A DNA stretch of 32,032 bases, taken from Akkermansia muciniphila (GTDB lineage Bacteria > Verrucomicrobiota > Verrucomicrobiia > Verrucomicrobiales > Akkermansiaceae). The DNA lies in assembly GCA_945862285.1 (NCBI GenBank), contig CAMAYN010000021.1, forward strand, positions 1-32,032. The letters are read 5' to 3'. A model generated the notes under the pieces. The model was not told the origin of the DNA. It did no database searches and saw only the letters and a list, made by a program, of their open reading frames with translations. The first letter of the stretch is position 1, and every line of letters begins with the position of its first letter. Below are positions 17,161 through 24,400 of this stretch, piece by piece. The position numbers and the translations under genes are program-made.

Positions 17161-18306
17161 TCAACCCGAGACAATTTGATAGACTTGGCCGGCGTGATCG
17201 ACAACGTAAATCTCTCCGTTGCGATCTTCTGCAAAGGAGGAAACTTTTTTGATACGATCTTCTTTCGACTTTAATTCATCGGTATGGTCTTGGAAATCTG
17301 CGGCTTTTGAACCTTTCATCACAACGGACCAAATACGCGGATTGGCATAATCGGCAAAAATATACCGACCTTGCCACTCGGGAATGGCCTTTCCGCGATA
17401 CACGTAACCGCCAGTGACGCTAAATCCTTGATTTTTTCCTCCTCCGTGGAGGTATGTGTAAACTGGTTCAACGGCGCCTTTGGGCTTATCACCGCCGACG
17501 TCATCCGCGGGGGTTGCGATGTCGCCCTCGCGTAAGCGCCAACCGAAATTCGCTCCTGCCGATTTTTTGCGCGAAATGACATTGATCTCCTCGACTTTGT
17601 TCTGCCCTACATCCGCGATCCAGAATTCATCATTTTTCAGATCGAAAGAGCATCGCCACGGATTGCGAACTCCGTAGGCCCAAATCTCGGGTTTGGCGTT
17701 TTTATTTTTCACAAAGGGATTATCCACAGGGACGGTATAGCCTTTGGCGGGGGAAACATCGATGCGGAGGATTTTCCCTAACAACGATTGCAAATCCTGT
17801 GCTCGCTTTTTTGGGTCATTACCTGCGCCGCCATCACCGTTGCCAATGTAGAGCATGCCATCGGGACCGAAGCCAATCCAGCCACCGTTATGGTTTTGGA
17901 AGTCTTGCTTGTATTGCAGCACCACTTCTTCGTCATCAATGGAAATTCCGTCTTTGCTCGCCACCATGCGAGAAATGCAGGTGAAATGCTCTTTATTGGT
18001 GTAATTGATGTAAAATCTGCCCGTCTTGGCAAAATCGGGAGCAAAGGCGAGACCGAGCAGCCCTTCTTCATTGCCTTTGCGGCTGACGCGGGCACTGATG
18101 TCAAAAAGCTCTTTCTTCTCTCCTGTAGCGGTATTGACCTCATGCACCGCGCCATGTTGCTCGATGACCCACATGGTATTTGCCTTGGTGCCAGGATCGC
18201 CCGCCCAGATGGGGAGTTTGAATCCATCAGCTACTTTTTTGATACCCACAGCAGCAGGTAGAAGATTACTGAAACAAAATAATGCAAGGATAGTCGTAAA
18301 TTTCAT
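17161..18306 (-). CDS. Secreted PQQ-type glucose/sorbosone dehydrogenase-like protein
   Basis: 381-residue predicted secreted six-bladed beta-propeller of the glucose/sorbosone dehydrogenase family, expected to oxidise a sugar or aldose outside the cytoplasm with PQQ. Signal peptide MKFTTILALFCFSNLLPAAV. Family motifs: EEGLLGLAFAPDF, NHNGGWIGFGPDGMLYI with His139 as the likely general base, GKILRIDV, YGVRNPWRCSFD with Arg214, ADVGQNKVEEINV and GANFGWR. Length is typical. No PQQ synthesis genes occur in the window, so the cofactor is assumed from family; some homologues are Hedgehog-interacting-like proteins of unknown activity. It follows the ROK kinase by 42 bp on the same strand. Confidence 0.85.
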   Translation of the reverse strand: MKFTTILALFCFSNLLPAAVGIKKVADGFKLPIWAGDPGTKANTMWVIEQHGAVHEVNTATGEKKELFDISARVSRKGNEEGLLGLAFAPDFAKTGRFYINYTNKEHFTCISRMVASKDGISIDDEEVVLQYKQDFQNHNGGWIGFGPDGMLYIGNGDGGAGNDPKKRAQDLQSLLGKILRIDVSPAKGYTVPVDNPFVKNKNAKPEIWAYGVRNPWRCSFDLKNDEFWIADVGQNKVEEINVISRKKSAGANFGWRLREGDIATPADDVGGDKPKGAVEPVYTYLHGGGKNQGFSVTGGYVYRGKAIPEWQGRYIFADYANPRIWSVVMKGSKAADFQDHTDELKSKEDRIKKVSSFAEDRNGEIYVVDHAGQVYQIVSG

Positions 18307-18348
18307 AAGGGAAAATGGTGTGAGACGTTACGTTGTCAAATGAAGATT

Positions 18349-19299
18349 TTATTCAATCGAAAATCCGGCTTCTTCCAGTGCCAGGGCCGCCGCGCCGATC
18401 ATCCCAGCTTCTGCGCCAAAACGTGCGGGTAGGAGCGATAAATGGTCTTTAAACGGCCCGGATAGTTGGGAAAATAAATGCTTTTGTAATGGAGCAAAAA
18501 GCAAATCCCCGGCCTTCGCCACGCCGCCGCCGATGATCACGGCTTGCGGATTGAGCAGCCAGCAACAATTCATAATGGTAGTAGCAAGTTTCTCGGCGAT
18601 GCCGTCCCAGATTTCCAAGGCGATGGCGTCGCCATTGCTCGCGGCACTGGCCAATGAGGCGGGGCTGCACTCGGTAATGGTTTTGAAAACACCTTTCGAT
18701 TCGTAAAAATTTCGTGCATCGGCCGCGATTTCATTATTTCCGACGTAATCTTCCAAGGCACCTTTGTTCCCATAAGCACCTACGCGCCCTTGGAAATCGA
18801 TGGAGGTTTGCCCCAACTCGCCAGCGCCATAACAAGCACCGCGGATCATTTGGCCATTGGCGATGATTCCACCGCCTACTCCAGTGCCCATGGTCAAGGC
18901 GACGATATGTTTCAGTCCACGACCTGCCCCGCGTTTCCATTCGGCATACGCCATACAATTCGCGTCATTTTCTACAACCGTAGGCAGTAAGGTGGCATCG
19001 TGCAGAAGTTTTTTGAGTGGAATATTCACCCATCCGCGGACGTTGGTGAGATTAAATACCAGGCCTTGTTCATAGTCCACAAAGCCAGGCATACCCACAC
19101 CGATGGCCTTAATGCCAGGATGAGATTCGCGCAAGCCTTCAATCACCCGAACCATCGTAGCGATCAATTCCTGTGGTCCATCGTATTCCTGCGTGGCGAT
19201 CGGTGGTGCGGAATCGATCATATTTCCTCGATAAATCACACCTACCTTAATAGATGTGCCGCCAAAGTCGATGCCAATAGCCAAAGGTGTGTCAGTCAT
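18349..19299 (-). CDS. ROK-family sugar kinase without the usual zinc motif
   Basis: 316-residue ROK protein, a cytoplasmic kinase candidate for glucose or a related hexose. ATP-binding phosphate-1 motif GIDFGGTSIKVGV at 9-21, catalytic Asp112 in VVENDANCMAYAE, phosphate-2 LTMGTGVGGGI, and adenosine motif VIIGGGV. There is no N-terminal HTH, so it is the kinase rather than the repressor type. Odd point: the ROK signature GH with CxCGxxGCxE is replaced by GELGQ (160-164) and GAYGNKGALE (174-183), losing the His and all three zinc-ligand Cys. Its start is 6 bp from a perfect dyad. It leads the minus-strand group with the dehydrogenase and AraC genes. Confidence 0.88.
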   Translation of the reverse strand: MTDTPLAIGIDFGGTSIKVGVIYRGNMIDSAPPIATQEYDGPQELIATMVRVIEGLRESHPGIKAIGVGMPGFVDYEQGLVFNLTNVRGWVNIPLKKLLHDATLLPTVVENDANCMAYAEWKRGAGRGLKHIVALTMGTGVGGGIIANGQMIRGACYGAGELGQTSIDFQGRVGAYGNKGALEDYVGNNEIAADARNFYESKGVFKTITECSPASLASAASNGDAIALEIWDGIAEKLATTIMNCCWLLNPQAVIIGGGVAKAGDLLFAPLQKHLFSQLSGPFKDHLSLLPARFGAEAGMIGAAALALEEAGFSIE

Positions 19300-19305
19300 G
19301 GATGC

Positions 19306-19324
19306 GGAATTTGTCCAAAATTCC
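19306..19324. promoter_or_regulatory. Perfect 19-bp dyad immediately upstream of the ROK kinase
   Basis: GGAATTT (19306-19312), spacer GTCCA, AAATTCC (19318-19324): a perfect 7+5+7 palindrome ending 6 bp before the ROK ATG. Its position fits an operator or an mRNA hairpin controlling translation of the kinase/dehydrogenase/AraC group. AraC proteins usually bind direct repeats, so the binding partner may be another regulator. Confidence 0.45.
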
Positions 19325-19622
19325 AGAGATCGACAAGCAGAAACTCAGGGCAATCCAGAAGAAAAATCGCAGATGGAACATCGTGATCAAGGCGAATTCT
19401 AACGGCAACGAATTCTAACGGTTCATGCAACGGGGTCAATTATTGTGTAATTATTGTTCAAGATTTCGTTGGGGGTTAAAAATTTATAGCGTTTACGCGT
19501 GCGTAGTATCACCCATCATATAGCAACTGCGAAGAACGCAACATAACGAGGAGTTTGTATCAACGGCAGAGGGTGGGTGAGTGGTTGCTACTGGAGCATA
19601 ATGTATTTGTTACACGGGCAAA

Positions 19623-19908
19623 AGGTGGTTGCTACCCGGACATGAAGTAGTTAATACTCGGACATGGGGTGGTTGATACCCGGACATGAGGTGGTTGATA
19701 CCCGGACATGGGGTAGTTGCTACCCGGACATGGGGTGGTTGATACCCGGACATGGGGTAGTTGCTACTCGGACATGGAGTGGTTGATACCCGGACATGGA
19801 GTGGTTGCTACCCGGACATGGAGTGGTTGCTACCCGGACATGGAGTGGTTGATACCCGGACATGGGGTGGTTGATACCCGAATATGGGGTGGTTGATACC
19901 CGAATATG
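19623..19908. repeat. 22-bp tandem array, 13 copies
   Basis: Consensus unit GTGGTTGATACCCGGACATGGG (written over its 22-bp period; several units have GCTA for GATA, and GAG or GGGTAG variants). The landmark GGACATG occurs at 19638 and every 22 bases to 19858, then as GAATATG at 19880 and 19902. More divergent units extend left to about 19577 (TATTTGTTACACGGGCAAAA). The period is not a multiple of three and the units abut without spacers, so this is neither coding nor CRISPR. Possible roles: protein-binding array, remnant of a mobile-element terminus, or a simple minisatellite. Confidence 0.9.
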
Positions 19909-20071
19909 ATGAATCGAATAAAATGGTAATCATTTAAGAATGGTCATTTCTGTTTGGCTGGTGATGCTGCGGACTTCGGGGTCATGGTGAATGTATCGGC
20001 GTGACGCTGCGGCCGAGATAGTATACTGCCGCGCATTAAGAATTGTGGTTTTCGAGGTGCCGATTTCCAAT

Positions 20072-20187
20072 AGGAAGACAGCCGTCCCGGCTGTCTCGGC
20101 AGACGGGCATCCTGCCTGTCATCAAAGAAAAATAGATCAACAGGCGAGACGCCCGTTTGCCGAGACAGGCAGGATGCCTATCCTCCT
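20072..20187. repeat. REP-like long hairpin element, copy 2
   Basis: Left arm 20072-20120 and right arm 20140-20187 are imperfect inverted copies separated by 19 bp: the left reads CTGTCTCGGCAGACGGGC then ATCCTGCCTGTC, and the complement of the right reads CATCCTGCCTGTCTCGGC then AAACGGGCGTC. Ends are AGGAAGACAG and the complement of AGGAGGATAG. It shares its core with copy 1 (8711-8763). It lies directly upstream of the membrane-protein ORF. Confidence 0.75.
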
Positions 20188-20197
20188 TTCACAAAAC

Positions 20198-20731
20198 ATG
20201 CTGCTCGTCAGTATACTACCAATCGGTGCGGTTTTATGCATTTCGATCTTTGCATGGAAAGAATGGGTGAAAGTCTTCGAAATCAAACAGGCTGCGAAGA
20301 CGTTCCATGAAAATTCGGAGATTTATGTATTTCGCTTCAAAGGAGAAAGGGAATTAGACGGCATTACGCGCAGTATTTACGAGTATGAATATGAGGGGAA
20401 AATGGAAGAGTTCCGCACGCATCGAAAGTTAAACTTGCCCGCGGATGGTCGAGTAAGGATGGGCCCAGATCCATTGCCATTGGTTGTTTCTCCGCATCAG
20501 AGAAATCCTTATGAAAAAACCATATTAAGAGATCTTATCGTGCCTATTGTTGGACCAGATACCGTAGAGACAACTTACAAGGGCTTGATGGGGCATGAAA
20601 TTGCACAAGATTACATAAAAGCGATGTTACTAAGCGGGGCCGCAGTCTTGACTGGTTTTGTTGGCTTTTTTCTGCAGCGTAAGATTTTCCGAGCACTTAA
20701 TGGTAATATAAGTAGTCGAAGAGGTCGATAA
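20198..20731 (+). CDS. Hypothetical two-helix membrane protein
   Basis: 177 residues. A hydrophobic N-terminus (LLVSILPIGAVLCISIFAW) is followed by a soluble middle domain (about 25-145) with YEYEYEGKMEEFRTHRKL, and a second helix near the C-terminus (AMLLSGAAVLTGFVGFFL) before a basic tail. The layout of two helices around a small beta-rich domain recalls DUF3592-type proteins, but I do not recognise it firmly. The reading frame stays open upstream to 19991, but that part is translated from the hairpin repeat, so I start at ATG 20198; ATG 20174 inside the repeat arm is the alternative. Neither has a clear ribosome site. It is isolated inside the repeat island. Confidence 0.55.
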   Translation: MLLVSILPIGAVLCISIFAWKEWVKVFEIKQAAKTFHENSEIYVFRFKGERELDGITRSIYEYEYEGKMEEFRTHRKLNLPADGRVRMGPDPLPLVVSPHQRNPYEKTILRDLIVPIVGPDTVETTYKGLMGHEIAQDYIKAMLLSGAAVLTGFVGFFLQRKIFRALNGNISSRRGR

Positions 20732-20849
20732 ATTGGAGTCGGATCAGCATGATTCAAAAGGAGTGGAGGATAGACATCTTTCCTACCTTGGCCAGTGGGC
20801 TTACCGTCGGTAGAACAAAGCAAAATGATGGAGTGCAAGGAAACACGAT

Positions 20850-21052
20850 GAGTCCCATAGGGGCGATCTATGACAGCCTAGGGCAACGTCCTAGGTATGG
20901 ATTGCACATAGAATAATACCCTAGCCCTGTAGGGGCGGCACAAGTCGTAAAACGGTTAGCTCGCCCCTTCAGGGCTGGTAAATACAATGCTTTCCGGCTA
21001 CCTAGGGCGATGCCCTAGGCTGTCTTGGTATGCACCTTTGGTGCGGAAGAGC
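20850..21052. repeat. Nested palindromic composite element
   Basis: Symmetrical set of short palindromes. The outer pair: CCTAGGGCAACGTCCTAGG (within 20872-20898) and its inverted counterpart CCTAGGGCGATGCCCTAGG (within 20996-21031), each itself palindromic and flanked by GACAG on the side away from the centre. The inner pair: AGCCCTGTAGGGGCG (20923-20937) and the inverted CGCCCCTTCAGGGCT (20962-20976). Terminal hairpins GTCCCATAGGGGCGAT (from 20852) and GCACCTTTGGTGC (21032-21044) complete it. It could fold into one large branched RNA or cruciform, and looks like a dispersed intergenic repeat family. Confidence 0.75.
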
Positions 21053-21172
21053 GGCGATTCACCCTATCTTTCTTGCTCCAAAGTGCGTGCACGAAAAATA
21101 TGTGGCGGAACACGAATAATTTCTCCTGTTACACAAAAAAAAATTAGTGCAGGTCAAAGAATTATTAGCGGA

Positions 21173-21277
21173 ACACAAAGAAAACTTTGTGGCACACGAA
21201 GAAAAGTTTGTTGCACACAAAGAAAACTTTGTGGCACACAAAGAAAAGTTTGTGGAAGACAAAGAAAAGTTTGTGTT
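21173..21277. repeat. 21-bp tandem array with a dyad in each unit
   Basis: Five near-identical units (21173, 21194, 21215, 21236, 21257) of ACACAAAGAAAACTTTGTGGC. Units 1 and 3 contain the perfect dyad ACAAAG-AAAA-CTTTGT; units 2, 4 and 5 have GAAAAG in place of GAAAAC, weakening it. Weaker units extend left to about 21110. Located between the composite palindrome and the end of the giant secreted-protein gene. Confidence 0.85.
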
Positions 21278-21304
21278 CCACTAAAAATATCGAGTTGCTC
21301 GCCT

Positions 21305-21334
21305 AGAAAATGCGAACGAAGCAGCGCATTTTCT
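21305..21334 (-). terminator. Perfect 10-bp hairpin, possible terminator of the giant gene
   Basis: AGAAAATGCG (21305-21314) pairs exactly with CGCATTTTCT (21325-21334) over a 10-base loop, 72 bases past the stop of the minus-strand 1364-codon gene. There is no long U-run after it on either strand, so termination or 3'-end protection is only inferred. Confidence 0.4.
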
Positions 21335-21406
21335 GCGGGCGGGGGCGATAATCCTCTGCTACTTCATCATTTCTTGGGCGGTTTGACCCTCAGGGATTAC
21401 AGGGAT

Positions 21407-24400
21407 TTATAGACTTTTCAGGTAGGCGGCGATGTCGGCGATTTGTTGGGCGCTGAGGTTGAGGTTGCCGGGATCATACATGAGGGAGCGTTTCATGTTG
21501 CTCATGGATTTGATGCGGGAGCGAGGGATGGTCTGGTTCTGGTCGCCCATGGTTTTGATAATGACGGGGTCGGCGCTACTGAGGATCATGCCAGTGATCG
21601 TGAGGCCATCGGTGGTGATGATCTCGGTGCCTTCGTATCCGTGTGAGACGGCGGCGCTGGGCTCGGCGATGCCTTTGATGATGACTTCGGCGGGCTGTTG
21701 TTTGCCGTAGGTGGTGAGGTCGGGGCCGAAGTTAATTCCTTGGTCGCCGATTTTGTGGCACATGTAGCAGGTGGCGATGGCGGTTTTGCCATTGGCGGCA
21801 TCGCCTTTGAGTTGGGCGATTTCAGCAGTGGGTGGGAGCTTTGGCGCGTTAGGATTAGGCGGCGGCATGGGCACGGCGGTAATTTTGCTGGTGTTGGGGT
21901 CTTGGCCCATGGCTTTGAGGATCGCATCAATGTTGTGGGATTTCCACAGGTTGCCTTTGCGATTGTTCACCCACCATTGGGCGAGCGGTTTTTGTGAGAA
22001 ATCGGCAGCGTTCGCGAGTTGAATCATGGCGGTGGCGGCAGCGGCGGTAGGGGTGAAGCCGATGGCGGTAAGGCTAAGTTTGACCTGCTCGGAACTGGTG
22101 GCGGCGGCTTTGATGCGGGCGATTTGGTCGGGGATGGCTTGAGCGGGATGGAGACGCCAAGCGAGCCAAGCGAAGGTTTCTGACCAGGTATCGCCACTGC
22201 CTTGATTGAGGGTTTCTTTTAGCAGGTCGTAAAGTTGTGCTTCTTTGCCAGTAGCACCGAGGCCGAGGGCTTCAAGGTAGGCGCGGTCTTTGCCATCGAA
22301 CATTTTGCCGATGGTGACAAGGTGGGGCATCGATTGTGCGGCGGGAACGTTGCGCAGAGCTAACGCGATCTCGCGGCGAACCATGGGGGCGGGATCGGCG
22401 GCCATTTGATTCGCGAGTTTTACGACATCGTAGCCAGCGGCGCGGAGGGCGCGGACAGCGAGGAGGCGGGTGCGTGGTTCTGCGGCGGTGAGGAGTTTGG
22501 TGACAATCTCGGTGCCCTCCGTTCCCATTTGGGCGAGGAGCCAGACGGCGCGGGCAGCGATGTAGGGGTTACTGTCTTTGAGCATGGCACTGACGGCAGG
22601 GATGGCGGCGGCACCTTGTGCTTTGAGGCGAGTGAACCCGCTATTGCGGACGTTGACAACTGGGCTTTTCAGGGCGGTAATTTGGCCTTCGGTGGTGGCG
22701 AGGTCAAAGGTGGGAATGAAGGGTTTAAAGCCTTTCGGGGCAATGCGATAGATGGTTCCGGTGGCAGATTTATCTCCGGTGGCATGGCCGCCTACGCCGG
22801 GGTCAAACCAATCGGCGACGTAGAGCGCGCCATCAGGGCCGACGGCGACATCGGCGGGGCGGAAGCGGGTATAGAGTTCTTTATTGGATCCGCCAACGAA
22901 GTCGGAACCGGCATATTTTTTCTCTTTGTTGGTGTTAATGAAGTCGATGCGCTGGAGCTTGAATCCTGCACCATCGGGAACGGGAAGGTAGCCGAAAACA
23001 ACATTTTTTCCTGCTTCGCAAGCGAGAAGGAGACCTTGCCATTTGTCGCCGAGGGCACCATTTTCGTAGAAGGCAACGCCGGTGGGAGATCCGCCGCCAT
23101 AGACATCGCCTGCGGGCATGGTACCGGGGTCTTCTTGACGCCACTCGGCGGTGGGGGTGTCTTGGCCGGGGCGTTTGTCGGCACCCCATGAGCGTTTACC
23201 GTCGGCAGAGGAGAAGCCGGCGTTACCGCCTTCGATGATTTCGGTGACGCGGCAGGCGGGTGGGTCGTCGTTATCGGACTGGAACATATCGCCGAAGGAG
23301 GTGAGGGCTTGTTCGTAGGAGTTGCGGTAGTTGTGGCCGACGATGCGGGCGTTGGTGCCATCGGGGTTCATGCGGACGGAGAAGCCGCCGAGCCAGATGT
23401 TGCCGTCGTCACTGAGTTGTCCGGCAATGGCGCGGGTGTCTGCATACCAAGTTCCCCCACCGCTTTGGTAGTAGCCTGAGCCGCAGCGGAAGGTTTTTCC
23501 TGATTTATCGGTAAAGATGGCTCCGCAGTTGCCGTTGTTAAAGTTCCATTGGCCATCGGGGCCAACGGTAACGGAGTGGAGGGAGTGGTCGTGCTGACGG
23601 GCGTTGAAGCCGGTGAGTAGGACTTCGCGCTTATCGATAGCGGGGTCAAATTTGCGGTCGCCGTTGACATCGGTATAGACGAGGAGGTCAGGCGGCTGGG
23701 AGACGATGATTTTGTTTTCGAGGACGGCGATGCCGAGCGGGGATTCGAGGTTTTGTTCCTGAGTGAAAGTGGATGTGGTATCGGCTACGCCATCGCGATT
23801 GGTGTCTTCCAGAATCACAATGCGGTCGCCTTCCGTGCGCGGCTTAGAGCGGCGGTAGTTGACACCCTCGGCGACGTAGAGGCGGCCTTGGGCATCGAAG
23901 TCGATGTTGGTGGGGTTGTAAAGCATGGGTGTGGTGGCCCAGACGGTGACTTCGAGATTTTCATCGGCGAGTTGGAACATTTCTTGGGGGACGAGCGTGG
24001 CCATGGGGTTGCCCGTGGTTGGTTGTGCTTGTCCAGGTGCTGGTGGTTCTTGGGTGAAGACTTGGAATTTGGCTTTGGCGGCTGATTTTTTGCCATCGCG
24101 GACGGTTCCGCCGTCATCGATGCCGACTTTGCAGGTAAAAGATTCGGTATCTTGCGGCAGGTCATAGACGATGACGGAGCGGCCATGGGTGCCGATGCCG
24201 TTGGGGTAAATGATTTTTTCGATGGCGAGGGGTTTGCCTTCTATGTTGGTGTTTTTCTTGGAATCGCCCCAGCCGGATGATTGGGATATCCAGTTGAGTT
24301 CAGTGAGGTTTTTCACGAAACCTCCTTTGATTTGGATTTGAGGTTCGATCCAGTTGGCCCAATCGCATTCGTTACTGCCGAGGTCATCGACGACGAGGTA

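Larger units (their letters stand above)
19300..20197. other. Non-coding repeat island, left part
   Basis: About 900 bp without a convincing gene. It holds the 19-bp dyad (19306-19324), a 13-bp direct repeat CGAATTCTAACGG twice with a 3-bp gap (19393-19405, 19409-19421), AT-rich sequence to about 19570, the 22-bp tandem array (19623-19908, degenerate units from about 19577), and the hairpin element at 20072-20187. Frames crossing the array do not resemble proteins. Confidence 0.7.
20732..21406. other. Non-coding repeat island, right part
   Basis: 675 bp with no convincing gene. It contains the nested palindromic element (20850-21052), a 21-bp tandem array (21173-21277, degenerate from about 21110), and a perfect hairpin (21305-21334). 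An open plus-strand frame from 20987 yields only a repetitive Cys/Arg/Lys-rich heptapeptide translation of the array and is not reported as a gene. Confidence 0.7.

Noticed and set aside
19623-19908. 22-bp array considered as a CRISPR array
   Set aside because: Units abut directly with no unique spacers, and no cas gene is nearby.
20987-21412. Plus-strand frame of 141 codons through the 21-bp array
   Set aside because: Its centre is a translation of the tandem repeat (heptads of Cys, Arg, Lys, Thr), it starts inside the palindromic element, and it overlaps the end of the real minus-strand gene.
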